From positions 1,922,001 through 1,986,000 of the forward strand of contig NZ_CP109479.1 in the NCBI RefSeq assembly GCF_036227485.1: 64,000 nucleotides of DNA, read 5' to 3'. Of this stretch, positions 25,490 through 35,351 are shown in pieces (position 1 is the first letter of the stretch; every line of letters begins with the position of its first letter). This DNA is from Streptomyces sp. NBC_01451. GTDB lineage: Bacteria; Actinomycetota; Actinomycetes; Streptomycetales; Streptomycetaceae. A program made the translations under genes and the position numbers. Under the pieces are notes generated by a model, which was given only the letters and a program-made list of their open reading frames with translations, was not told the origin of the DNA and did no database searches.

Positions 25490-26437
25490 TCACCCCTCCT
25501 CGTCCTCTTCCCGAAGCTCCGTGACCCGCTCCAGCAGGATCGCCTCCCAGGCGCGCCGCAGTTGGACTCTCAGCAGGGGCAGCGGGCCGGCGTCACGGCC
25601 GGCGAGGCTCCCGGCCAGCCGCACGACCGTGTCGCAGCGGGCCAGCCACAGGCCGCGCAGGCAGGGACGGGCCCCGTAGCCGGCGAGGGTGGCGGCCCGT
25701 ACGGCAGCGGGCGAACCGACCGCGAGGGCGAGGCCGGCGATGTCCTCGGCCGGGTCGCCGACGACCGCGTCGCTCCAGTCGAGGACACCGCGCACCCGCC
25801 CGTCGGCGCTCACCACCAGGTGCTCGCCCCTGAGCCGGTGATGGACCAGGACCGCCGTACCGGCCTGCGCGGCGAGCTGCGTGGTGGCGGACGGGGTCAG
25901 CTGATGGAGCCGCGCCGGGTCGAACTCGTCGGCCGCGGCGAGGCGTTGCGCCGCGCCTTCGGCAGCCCGGCGCAGCGCCTCCAGGGAGCGCGGCGCGACC
26001 CTCGGCACACCGAGTGTCTCGGCCTGGCGTACGGGCACCTCTCGCAGCCCCGTGAGCAGCGCGGCCAGGTCGGCCTCGCCGACGGCGGAGACGTCGTGCT
26101 CCTCGGCCGAGCCGCCGGGCAGTCTGGTGTCCAGCGTGTAGGCCAGTCCGTCGGCCCACTCGCCCTGCGCGACGCCGACGGGGACGGCGATGCCGGTGTG
26201 CGGGCGTACGAGGTCGCGCAGGCGCGGTTCGCGGCGCAGTCGCGCGGACGTCTCCCGGTCGGGGGCAAGGCGCAGTACGTGCCGGGAGCCTACCCACCAC
26301 GTGGAGTGCCCGACGTCCGCCCCGCCCTCGTCGGCGGGCCGGACGTCGGGGCCGGTGGTACCGGTCGTGTCGTCCGTGAGCAGGGATCGGATCAGTCGGC
26401 GGACCGTGTCCGCGGTGGGTGTCGGTGCCTGGGTCAT
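25490..26437 (-). CDS. APH-fold phosphotransferase with altered catalytic loop
   Basis: A 315-aa protein of the APH/phosphotransferase fold. The region equivalent to the H-x-D catalytic loop reads VLVHHRLRGEHLVV, so the catalytic Asp is replaced by Arg. The Asn-to-His change at the end of the loop also occurs in some active relatives. The ATP-binding strand reads RHVLRLAPD with Arg instead of Lys. The metal-binding Asp in GVLDWSDAVVGDP is intact. This suggests a pseudokinase or a domain with a shifted mechanism. It is followed upstream by the M24 peptidase gene on the same strand (54-bp gap), so they may be co-transcribed. Confidence 0.72.
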   Translation of the reverse strand: MTQAPTPTADTVRRLIRSLLTDDTTGTTGPDVRPADEGGADVGHSTWWVGSRHVLRLAPDRETSARLRREPRLRDLVRPHTGIAVPVGVAQGEWADGLAYTLDTRLPGGSAEEHDVSAVGEADLAALLTGLREVPVRQAETLGVPRVAPRSLEALRRAAEGAAQRLAAADEFDPARLHQLTPSATTQLAAQAGTAVLVHHRLRGEHLVVSADGRVRGVLDWSDAVVGDPAEDIAGLALAVGSPAAVRAATLAGYGARPCLRGLWLARCDTVVRLAGSLAGRDAGPLPLLRVQLRRAWEAILLERVTELREEDEEG

Positions 26438-26491
26438 GGTCGCGCCGCTGTCGTCCGGGGGTGAGGGCGGGGATGGGCTCCTGGTGTGCGG

Positions 26492-27619
26492 TCAGTCCAC
26501 TATGACCATCTCGCGGGTCGTGTTGTTGAGGCGCCGACCGCCGTCCTCGGTCACCGTGACGATGTCCTCGATGCGCACGCCGAAGCGTCCGGGCAGGTAG
26601 ACCCCGGGCTCCACGGAGAAGCACATGCCGGGGACGAGGGGCTGTTCCTCGCCCTCGATCATGTACGGCGGCTCGTGCGTGGTGACGCCGATGCCGTGGC
26701 CGGTGCGGTGGATGAAGTACTCGCCGTAACCGGCGCCGGTGATGACCGCGCGGGCCGCCCGGTCGACGTCCTGGCACGCGGCGCCGGGCCGCACGGCCCG
26801 GAAGCCCGCCTCCTGGGCCTCGCGCACGATGTCGTGGACCCGGCGCTGTTCGTCGTCCGGTTCGCCGACGTGGACCGTGCGGGAGGTGTCGGAGCCGTAG
26901 CCGTGCAGAAGACCGCCGAAGTCGAGGACGACCATGTCGCCGTTCTCGATGACGCGGTCGCCGGCCTCGTGGTGCGGACTGGCGCCGTTGGGGCCGGAGG
27001 CGACGATCGTGAAGTCGACCTGGGAGTGCCCGAACCGCCGCAGCAGATCGGCGAGATCGCCCGCGACGTCCCTCTCCCGGCGTCCGCCGAAGGGAACCTT
27101 CCGGATCTCCTCGTACGTTGCGTCGGCAGCCGCGCCCGCGGCTGCCAGGCGTGCCAGTTCCGCCGCGTCCTTCACCGCGCGCAGCATCGGCAGTCCCTCG
27201 GAGAGCGAGACGTGCGAGCTGCGGGGCAGCGCCCGCTGGAGTGCCAGCAGATGCAGTGCCCACAGGTTGTCGCTGACCCCGAAGCGGCCCACCGCGTCGA
27301 GAAGGGCCGCGGTGGCCGCGTAGGGGTCCTTGCCGTCGGTCCAGTCGCGCAGGGTCAGGGCGGGTGCGCCCGCCGCTTGTGCCGCGTCCGGGGCTTCGAG
27401 GGCGGGGACCACGAGGACCGGGTCCTGTCCGGCGGCCAGTACCAGCAGGGTGAGGCGTTCGGTGACCGCGGTGGGCGCGTAGCCGGTGAGCCAGAGGAGA
27501 TCGGGTCCCGGCGCCACCAGGAGACCGGCGAGCCCCGCGTCCTCGGCCGCCCGCGTGGCGCGCCGCATCCGGGCCCGGTAGTCGTCGGCGGTGAAGGGCG
27601 CGGGCGTGCTGCCGGTCAT
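26492..27619 (-). CDS. M24-family aminopeptidase P / Xaa-Pro dipeptidase-like protein
   Basis: A 375-aa metallopeptidase of the pita-bread fold. The N-terminal creatinase-like domain spans residues 1-150. The C-terminal catalytic domain carries the metal ligands: two Asp in VVLDFGGLLHGYGSDTSRT, His in HRTGHGIGVTTHE, Glu in FSVEPGVYLPG and the final Glu in GVRIEDIV. Members cleave X-Pro bonds in the cytoplasm. The ATG at 27619 is chosen because GGAGG lies five bases upstream. It appears to be the first gene of a unit with the phosphotransferase. Confidence 0.92.
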   Translation of the reverse strand: MTGSTPAPFTADDYRARMRRATRAAEDAGLAGLLVAPGPDLLWLTGYAPTAVTERLTLLVLAAGQDPVLVVPALEAPDAAQAAGAPALTLRDWTDGKDPYAATAALLDAVGRFGVSDNLWALHLLALQRALPRSSHVSLSEGLPMLRAVKDAAELARLAAAGAAADATYEEIRKVPFGGRRERDVAGDLADLLRRFGHSQVDFTIVASGPNGASPHHEAGDRVIENGDMVVLDFGGLLHGYGSDTSRTVHVGEPDDEQRRVHDIVREAQEAGFRAVRPGAACQDVDRAARAVITGAGYGEYFIHRTGHGIGVTTHEPPYMIEGEEQPLVPGMCFSVEPGVYLPGRFGVRIEDIVTVTEDGGRRLNNTTREMVIVD

Positions 27620-27747
27620 CCGGGCCTCCGTGGAAGGGCGAGGAGCTACGGGCAGCATCCTGCCCGGATGCGCGGGCCGGCGCGAGCCGATTGACGGCCC
27701 CACCGTCCGCGTCGCCCGCCCCGACCCCGCCAGCTAACGGATGGGAG

Positions 27748-27792
27748 TTGAGCAACCATTAGATCTAATGGTTAGATCTACTAGAACCATTA
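27748..27792 (+). promoter_or_regulatory. Palindromic operator with predicted promoter upstream of the metallophosphoesterase
   Basis: A perfect 20-bp palindrome AACCATTAGATCTAATGGTT (27754-27773) is followed by another AACCATTA at 27785-27792, giving three half-sites in alternating orientation. TTGAGC (27748-27753) and TTAGAT (27772-27777) are spaced 18 bp apart as -35 and -10, so the palindrome fills the spacer where repressors usually bind. The 13-bp direct repeat of TTAGATCTA adds further symmetry. The AT content is far above the surroundings. The last half-site abuts the AAAGGAGG ribosome binding site at 27792-27799, so a leader hairpin could also affect translation. No linked regulator gene was found. 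Confidence 0.72.
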
Positions 27793-27808
27793 AAGGAGGC
27801 GGAAGGCC

Positions 27809-28564
27809 ATGCTCGTACTCGCCCACATCAGCGATCTGCACCTCGACGGAACCGCGCGGTCCACGGCACGCGCCGAACAGGTGCGCGACCGGCTGTGGGA
27901 GCTGCCGGGGCACGTCGACGCCCTGCTGGTGACCGGGGACATCGCGGACCACGGCACGGAGGCCGAGTACGAGGAGGCGGCACGCATCCTCGGGCTGCGC
28001 ACGGGCGACGCGCCCTTCCCGGTGCTCACCTGCCCGGGCAACCACGACAGCCGCGCGCCCTACCGCAAGGCCCTGCTCGGCCTGGCCGCCGCCGAGGGAC
28101 CGGTGAACAGCGCGCACGTCTTCGACGACGCCGCCGTCCTGATGTGCGACTCCAGCGTGCCCGGCAGCGACGAAGGAGCCCTTGACGAGGAGACGTATGA
28201 CTGGATCGACGGGACGCTCGACGAACTGGACGACGGTGTCCCGGCGCTGCTCGCCTTCCACCACCCGCCCGTCTCCCTGCACCATCCCCTGCCGGACGCC
28301 TGCCGCCTGGACCGACCCGGCCGCCTGGCCGCCCTGCTGGAGCGACAGCCCCGGATCGCCGGGCTCGTCACCGGTCACGCGCACACACCCGCGGCCACCA
28401 CCTTCGCCGGCCGGCCGCTGCTCGTCGGCCCGGGGGTGACCTGGACCCTCCGGCTGCCCTGGGAGGGCGCGGAGGCCGCGGACCGGGACGCGCCGGTCGG
28501 CCTCGCCTTTCACGTGCTGGACGACACCGGGCGGCTGACCAGCCACTTCAGGGTCGTCGCGTGA
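27809..28564 (+). CDS. Calcineurin-like metallophosphoesterase (CpdA-like)
   Basis: A 251-aa cytoplasmic phosphoesterase with all five signatures of the family: D-x-H in HISDLHLDG, GD in LLVTGDIADHG, GNH in CPGNHDSR, the His in LLAFHHPPV and GHxH in VTGHAHTPA. It resembles the CpdA/Icc class that acts on cyclic nucleotides and other phosphodiesters, but the substrate cannot be assigned. The ATG at 27809 has an ideal AAAGGAGG Shine-Dalgarno nine bases upstream. Expression is probably controlled through the palindromic operator just upstream. Confidence 0.93.
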   Translation: MLVLAHISDLHLDGTARSTARAEQVRDRLWELPGHVDALLVTGDIADHGTEAEYEEAARILGLRTGDAPFPVLTCPGNHDSRAPYRKALLGLAAAEGPVNSAHVFDDAAVLMCDSSVPGSDEGALDEETYDWIDGTLDELDDGVPALLAFHHPPVSLHHPLPDACRLDRPGRLAALLERQPRIAGLVTGHAHTPAATTFAGRPLLVGPGVTWTLRLPWEGAEAADRDAPVGLAFHVLDDTGRLTSHFRVVA

Positions 28565-28573
28565 GGGGTGCGG

Positions 28574-29263
28574 TCAGGTGACGACGCCCGGAATCGCCAC
28601 CAGCTGCTGGTAGCCGCCGCTGCGGTGGAGAACCGTGAGGGTGATCTCCGTACCCGGGCGGGCGTGCGCGACCGCACGGGCGAGATCGGACGCCGAGTTG
28701 ATCCGGTTCCGGCCGAACGCGAGGAGTACGTCGCCCCGGACGAGGCCCGCGGTGTAGCCGGGGCCCGGGACGTGGACACCGACGAGGAGTGCTCCCGCCC
28801 TCTCGGCGTCCACGGCCTCGACACCGAGCGTCGCGGTCACGGCCGAGGGCGAGGGGGCCGAGCCCGCACCGACCGAGGACGACCCGGAAGGGGTCGCCCC
28901 GGATCCGGACACGGACTCGGACTCGGACTCGGACTCGGACCGGGAGTCGGCCCCTGTCCCGGCCCCGGCGGGCGCCCCGCCCCGTGTGCCCGGCGTCTCT
29001 CCGGGCCGACCGTGCGGCTCGCCCTCCCCCGCCTGCCGCCGCAGGTCCGCGAGCTTGCTCATGCCGATCACCGTGGCACCGAGCGTGCCGAGCCCGACCC
29101 CCGCCAGAACCAGGACGGCCCCGATGAACAGGCCGAACAGGAGGGTCGTCAGCCGTCGTCCACGTCGGCGCGCGGCATGCGGGCGCCGGGCCGGGCGGGA
29201 TGTGGTGCCGCCGACCGGTTCCCGACCGGGCATCGGCTTGGGACGCAGCGCAGTCTGTTCCAT
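28574..29263 (-). CDS. Single-pass membrane protein with a C-terminal PDZ domain
   Basis: A 229-aa protein. A basic N-terminus (ARRRGRRL) leads into a transmembrane helix around residues 38-66 (TTLLFGLFIGAVLVLAGVGL), then a low-complexity linker with alternating Ser-Glu residues (about 105-118), and a PDZ domain from about 145 (LVGVHVPGPGYTAGLVRGDV, then ITLTVLHRSGGY). It looks like an HtrA-type substrate-binding module lacking the protease domain. The linker comes from a tandem GGACTC hexamer array at 28913-28940 on the plus strand. It is convergent with the metallophosphoesterase, 9 bp apart. A role in envelope protein quality control is inferred only. Confidence 0.82.
   Translation of the reverse strand: MEQTALRPKPMPGREPVGGTTSRPARRPHAARRRGRRLTTLLFGLFIGAVLVLAGVGLGTLGATVIGMSKLADLRRQAGEGEPHGRPGETPGTRGGAPAGAGTGADSRSESESESESVSGSGATPSGSSSVGAGSAPSPSAVTATLGVEAVDAERAGALLVGVHVPGPGYTAGLVRGDVLLAFGRNRINSASDLARAVAHARPGTEITLTVLHRSGGYQQLVAIPGVVT
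28913..28940. repeat. Tandem GGACTC hexamers coding Ser-Glu repeats
   Basis: About 4.7 perfect copies of GGACTC lie within the PDZ protein gene and encode the Ser-Glu linker. Slippage in whole hexamers would lengthen or shorten the linker without breaking the frame. Confidence 0.8.
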
Positions 29264-29836
29264 GGTTCGCCTCCGCCAGGTGCTCTACCCGGCGCACCGG
29301 CGCACCACGAGCCACGAACGAGTGAGACTGACGCGGGGGCGGACATGGGTAGCCGTAAGCCGTCCCGGGGCCGGGTGTCTGCCCGTCCGGCGCGGGCCCG
29401 CCTCGAACGTGAGCCGGGCCCGCCGCCGCGAGCCACGCCCACGGCAGGGACCCCGCGCGCCACACCGACCGGCCCCCCGGACCCGTCGCTGCGGCTCCGG
29501 CACGGGGTGGACCTCGGCCGTTCCGTCGCCGCGGAGCACCACTGCCTGACCCGCGCGCCGTCCGACGCGGACCTCCCGGCGGACACCCGCGCGCTGCCGA
29601 CCTCCGCCGACGCGACATTCGGCGGCCTCCGGGCGACCTCTCCGCGCACGCCGCCACGGGCGTACGGGAGTTCGCCGCGGAGGCGACGGGAGCGGGTCCG
29701 CGATCTCGGCCGACGAACAACGGACAGCGGCGGGGCCCGCCCCGGGCGCGGCCGGGCCACACGCGCGCGGGACCCGGCCCGGCTCCCTGCCCACCGCCGG
29801 CCGCCGACCGGCCGCGACCCGGTTGGCAGGAAGACC
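29264..29836. other. Gene-free stretch upstream of the PDZ gene
   Basis: About 570 bases between the PDZ gene and the end of geosmin synthase contain only Arg/Pro/Gly-rich overlapping frames without family resemblance on either strand. The part next to 29263 should hold the PDZ gene promoter. No convincing small gene, repeat or RNA was seen. A decayed gene cannot be excluded. Confidence 0.5.
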
Positions 29837-32059
<2,223 letters not shown>

Positions 32060-32164
32060 TCAGGACCGATTCCGGGATTCCGGACGGGCGTTGTGAGTTC
32101 ACTCGGCATGCGAACACTGCGACGAATGCGACGACTCGACTTACGCCTACAACTACGGCTACGG

Positions 32165-33370
32165 CTACGACGGCGCCTGCGTCGACGACACCTGGATCAC
32201 CGCACGCGTACCGCTCGTCCGCCAGCGCTGCCCTTCCGCGGCGACGAGCGCCGACTCGGTACGGGCGTCGAGGCCGACGATCACCTCCGACTTCAGGGTG
32301 CGCAGAGCCGCCACCGGGCCGGGGAAGTAGGCGGTGACGTCCGCGAACGGCGTGGTGGGGGGCCTGAGGCGGTCACCGACCAGGCGGCGGTAGTTCAGGT
32401 CGCCCTTCATCAGGGTGACCGTGGCCGAGACGAAGTCCTCGCGAAGGCCGCCGGGCATCGCCGCGTACGGGAGCGGGGCGCAGGAGAAGGGGTGGGCGCG
32501 TACGGTGAGGCGGCCCTCGGCCAGCGCGGACCACAGGCGGTTGCCGTACGCGGCGGCGGCCCCCGGCGCCCGGGTCAACCGGCGGAGGGCGTCGACCACG
32601 TCGGCGGTGGTCGCGTCGGACACGAAGAACGGGTGCGGTTTCACGTGCAGGACCGCGTGTTCGGCGTACCCCCGGGTCAGCAGGTGGTCCAGGAGCAGCA
32701 GGTCGGGGACGAGTTCCCGGCCGGCGTTGTCCGCGACCAGACACACCGGTCCGGCGCCGGACCTGGCGGACCGGAGCAGCGACCAGAGGGCCTCGCTGTC
32801 GTCGGCGACGAGCCCCGCCGCCTCCCCTCCCTCGTCCGCGCCGGAGAGCCGGAAGCCGAGGTCGGCCCGGTTGCCCCACAGCGACCCGTGGAGCAGGGCG
32901 CGCGCCTGCTCCTCCTCCGGCTCGCCCACCAGGTCGTCGAGCGCGGCCAGTTCCTCGTCGGTCTCGGGGGCGTCCAGTTCGGCGAGCTTGAAAGGGCGGA
33001 AGGGGTCGATCCCGTGCCAGGCGCCGCCACTTCCCCCGAAGTATCCGACCGCTTCGAGGAGTTGACGGTAGAAGTACCCCTCCGCCCAGAGCCACGGCAC
33101 CTCGAACCAGGACCGGCCCGCGTACTCCCGGGTCCCCCACTCCTCCCACTGTTCCCGGTCCTCGGCACCGGCGGGGAGCGGTTCGACGACGCCCTCGGTG
33201 CAGTTCTTGAGGAGTGCGTCGAGCGCGCGGTGCTGCGCCGGGCCGTACGGGAAGGCGTCCCGCACCTTCTGGATGAGCGCGGGATGCCGTTCGGCCAGCA
33301 CGCTCCAGGGGAACGAGCCCGGCTCGTTGCCGAGGATCACGGGCGGGGACGCGGAGTCGGAGGCAGGCAT
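32165..33370 (-). CDS. DUF89/ARMT1-type damage-control phosphatase
   Basis: A 401-aa protein with the DUF89 layout: a helical N-terminal half (VRDAFPYGPAQHRALDALLK), then a Rossmann-like core with the metal-binding Asp-Asn in LVADNAGRELVPDLLLLDHL, a KPHPFFVSDAT segment and the diagnostic Lys-Gly-Asp-Leu-Asn-Tyr of VTLMKGDLNYRRLVGD, plus LKSEVIVGLD. DUF89 proteins are metal-dependent phosphatases that hydrolyse harmful phospho-metabolites. The ATG at 33370 has GTGAGG close upstream; a GTG three codons earlier is possible. After the stop the same frame has four more stop codons in quick succession. It lies upstream of geoA on the same strand with a 174-bp gap. Confidence 0.85.
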   Translation of the reverse strand: MPASDSASPPVILGNEPGSFPWSVLAERHPALIQKVRDAFPYGPAQHRALDALLKNCTEGVVEPLPAGAEDREQWEEWGTREYAGRSWFEVPWLWAEGYFYRQLLEAVGYFGGSGGAWHGIDPFRPFKLAELDAPETDEELAALDDLVGEPEEEQARALLHGSLWGNRADLGFRLSGADEGGEAAGLVADDSEALWSLLRSARSGAGPVCLVADNAGRELVPDLLLLDHLLTRGYAEHAVLHVKPHPFFVSDATTADVVDALRRLTRAPGAAAAYGNRLWSALAEGRLTVRAHPFSCAPLPYAAMPGGLREDFVSATVTLMKGDLNYRRLVGDRLRPPTTPFADVTAYFPGPVAALRTLKSEVIVGLDARTESALVAAEGQRWRTSGTRAVIQVSSTQAPS

Positions 33371-33473
33371 GCGCCTCACCGTACCGTCCGGAAAACACCC
33401 CGCACGGGATGCCGTCGGGCGGAGGAAGGGCGCCCGGAACTCCCACCCGCTCGGGCCGCCCGCCCCGCCCGCC

Positions 33474-34124
33474 TCACACCACCGCCCGTATCTCCCGCTC
33501 CAGCTGCGCCACCAGACCCAGATACCGTGCCCGCCTCGGCGTGGGCACCAGCGCCCGGATGGTGAGCCGCCACATGTCCGCCGTCCGGCGGGGCTGGCGT
33601 GCCACCGGTTCCACCGCCCGGCTGACTACGCGGCTGCCGACGAAGAAGCTGACGAGGGAGTGCGCCATCGCGTCGACGTCGACGTCCGGATGCACGTCGG
33701 ACTCCTTGACCGCGCCGAGGAGTTTGCCCGAGGCCATTTCCGACCACTCGCGGAACGGGTGCCGCAACGGCGGCCGTACGGTGACGTCACCGGCGGCCAG
33801 CCGCAGACCCGCCCGGGCGATCGGACCCTCGACGGCCATCCTCGTGATCCCGAACGTGACACGGATCAGTGCTTCGAGCGAGGAGTAGCCGCGGCCGTCG
33901 ATGTCCCTGGCCATCCGCCGGGACGTTCTGGACTGGATCTCCAGGATGGCGTGGGCCAGGTCCTCCTTCGCAGCGAAGTGGAAGTAGAGAGCGCCCTTGG
34001 TGACATGGGCGTGCTCGACTATGTCGCTCAGACTTGTCGACTCGTAACCCTGGCGGTCGAACAGGTCGGCCGCGGCCGTGATGATCGTCGCGCGGGTCTG
34101 CTCGGCGCGTAACTGCCTTGCCAT
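33474..34124 (-). CDS. ScbR/ArpA-like TetR regulator, basic (pseudo-receptor-like), with a TTA codon
   Basis: A 216-aa TetR-family protein. The HTH (STSLSDIVEHAHVTKGALYFHFAAKEDL) is the ScbR/ArpA type that binds butyrolactone-responsive ARE sites. The ligand-domain Trp typical of butyrolactone receptors is present in HPFREWSEMASG. By my count it carries about seven more basic than acidic residues. In this family a basic charge is typical of pseudo-receptors that answer other ligands, whereas true receptors are acidic. The fifth codon is TTA (34110-34112), so translation should need the bldA tRNA. An ARE-like site lies 48-71 bp upstream of the start. It follows the AfsA gene on the same strand. 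Confidence 0.85.
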   Translation of the reverse strand: MARQLRAEQTRATIITAAADLFDRQGYESTSLSDIVEHAHVTKGALYFHFAAKEDLAHAILEIQSRTSRRMARDIDGRGYSSLEALIRVTFGITRMAVEGPIARAGLRLAAGDVTVRPPLRHPFREWSEMASGKLLGAVKESDVHPDVDVDAMAHSLVSFFVGSRVVSRAVEPVARQPRRTADMWRLTIRALVPTPRRARYLGLVAQLEREIRAVV

Positions 34125-34171
34125 CGGCGCTGCCCCTCCCCACCGTACCGGTGCCCCCGAACTCCCCTGAG

Positions 34172-34195
34172 AAAAACGGGATATGCCGTTTGTTT
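34172..34195. promoter_or_regulatory. ARE-like butyrolactone-receptor operator upstream of the basic ScbR-like gene
   Basis: The site has AAACGG and CCGTTT as perfect inverted arms around GATATG and continues into GTTTGTTT, the right half of the ARE consensus (CGGTTTKTTT) bound by ArpA/ScbR-type proteins. It lies between the AfsA stop and the start of the basic ScbR-like gene, where autoregulation is expected. Confidence 0.72.
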
Positions 34196-34196
34196 C

Positions 34197-35129
34197 TCAC
34201 TCCCCGTACAAGATAGCCGACCGTTCCGCAGTGCCCACCACACACTCGAAAACCGTGCGTCCCTCCTGCGTTCCCACCACCTTCAGGGTCCCGTCGCCTT
34301 CGTCCGTCGACTCGATCCAAGTGGGGAGGTCCAGTTCGGCGAACTGATGGAAGGTCGTGTCGAAGGAGACGGGCATCAGGCCTCTGCCGGTGCCCGTCCG
34401 CGCCCACGCGGCCTGCTGGGCGGACTCCAGGAGCAGCATGCCCGGTATGTGGTCAAGTGGGTGGTCAAAAAAAACAGCATGACCGGTATCAACTCGCAAC
34501 TGCCAGTAACCTTCAGCCTGTTGATTCAGCGCCAGGACCACGTCCGCCGCCGAGCCCCGGCCCACGTCAGCGGCGGGCAGACCCGGTGGAACGGGCAGCG
34601 CGGACACGGTGGCCGCCGTACGGCCGCCGCGCAGCCTGCTGAAGACGGCGCCGCTGGTGCAGGTGAAGGCGACGTCGGCGTGTGCGAGCAGTTCTCCGCC
34701 CAGCCGTACGTCGGCCTCGTAGCGGGCCGAGACCAGGCGTCTGCCCCGATGACGGATGTCGGAGAAGGTGATGTCGACGGTGGGTTCGGCGGGTGTCGGC
34801 CCCACGCCCAGGTGCTCGGGGAACGTGGTGATCCGGAACTCCTGGAGCACGAACCGGTGGTCCAACGGCACCTTGTACTCGGTGTGGTTGAGCAGGGTTC
34901 CGGCCTGCCGTACGGTCTCCACGACAAGCAGCGGATCGTACACCGACCGGTCCGGCGACACGTGTAAACAGTGGACACGCGGCCACTGCGCGGAGACGCT
35001 GAACCGGTCGGCCCCCGTCCGGGACCAACCGGTGGGGAACGTCTCCGCGATCGACGCGCGGTGCACGAGCTGACGCGGAACGCTGGCTGTCATGACTGGG
35101 ATTTCGGCAGACTGCGGCACTGGAGGCAA
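34197..35129 (-). CDS. AfsA/ScbA-like gamma-butyrolactone synthase, with a TTA codon
   Basis: A 310-aa protein with two hot-dog-like AfsA repeats. The first holds VHRASIAETFPTGW and YDPLLVVETVRQAGTLLNH; the second holds HAVFFDHPLDHIPGMLLLES, the most conserved AfsA block. AfsA condenses dihydroxyacetone phosphate with a beta-ketoacyl-ACP to begin butyrolactone signal synthesis. Codon 55 is TTA (34965-34967), implying bldA control. The FFDH region is encoded with an 8-T tract and several rare low-GC codons. The TTG at 35129 is taken as start because GAGGGAGAG lies just upstream; an ATG at 35093 has no Shine-Dalgarno. It is divergent from the second ScbR-like gene. Confidence 0.88.
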   Translation of the reverse strand: MPPVPQSAEIPVMTASVPRQLVHRASIAETFPTGWSRTGADRFSVSAQWPRVHCLHVSPDRSVYDPLLVVETVRQAGTLLNHTEYKVPLDHRFVLQEFRITTFPEHLGVGPTPAEPTVDITFSDIRHRGRRLVSARYEADVRLGGELLAHADVAFTCTSGAVFSRLRGGRTAATVSALPVPPGLPAADVGRGSAADVVLALNQQAEGYWQLRVDTGHAVFFDHPLDHIPGMLLLESAQQAAWARTGTGRGLMPVSFDTTFHQFAELDLPTWIESTDEGDGTLKVVGTQEGRTVFECVVGTAERSAILYGE

Positions 35130-35193
35130 TGTCTCTCCCTCGGTCCCCCGTGTGGCGTGGCAGACAGAAAGGCGCCCGCTTCGGTGACCGATA

Positions 35194-35217
35194 GAGTACG
35201 AGGCGACCGGTTTGTTT
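35194..35217. promoter_or_regulatory. ARE-like operator in the AfsA/ScbR-like divergent promoter
   Basis: CGGTTTGTTT at 35208-35217 is an exact match to the right half of the ARE consensus, and the preceding 14 bases keep several left-half positions (GTACGA). It lies 65 bp upstream of the AfsA start and 134 bp upstream of the acidic ScbR-like start, as in known scbA/scbR-type intergenic regions. Confidence 0.72.
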
Positions 35218-35351
35218 TCAACGAGATCAGTCGGTCCGGCCCTATGATCGGCGGTTCCGGCGCACCTGACGACGCGCCGTCACGCACAGCACGGCACCGA
35301 AATCGGCACTGATAAGGACACCGGCCAACTGGGCGCCAGGGAGGGGCTCTT

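Noticed and set aside
29285..29794. 169-codon minus-strand frame between the PDZ and geosmin synthase genes
   Set aside because: It is very rich in Arg, Gly and Pro, overlaps equally long frames on both strands, and resembles nothing known.
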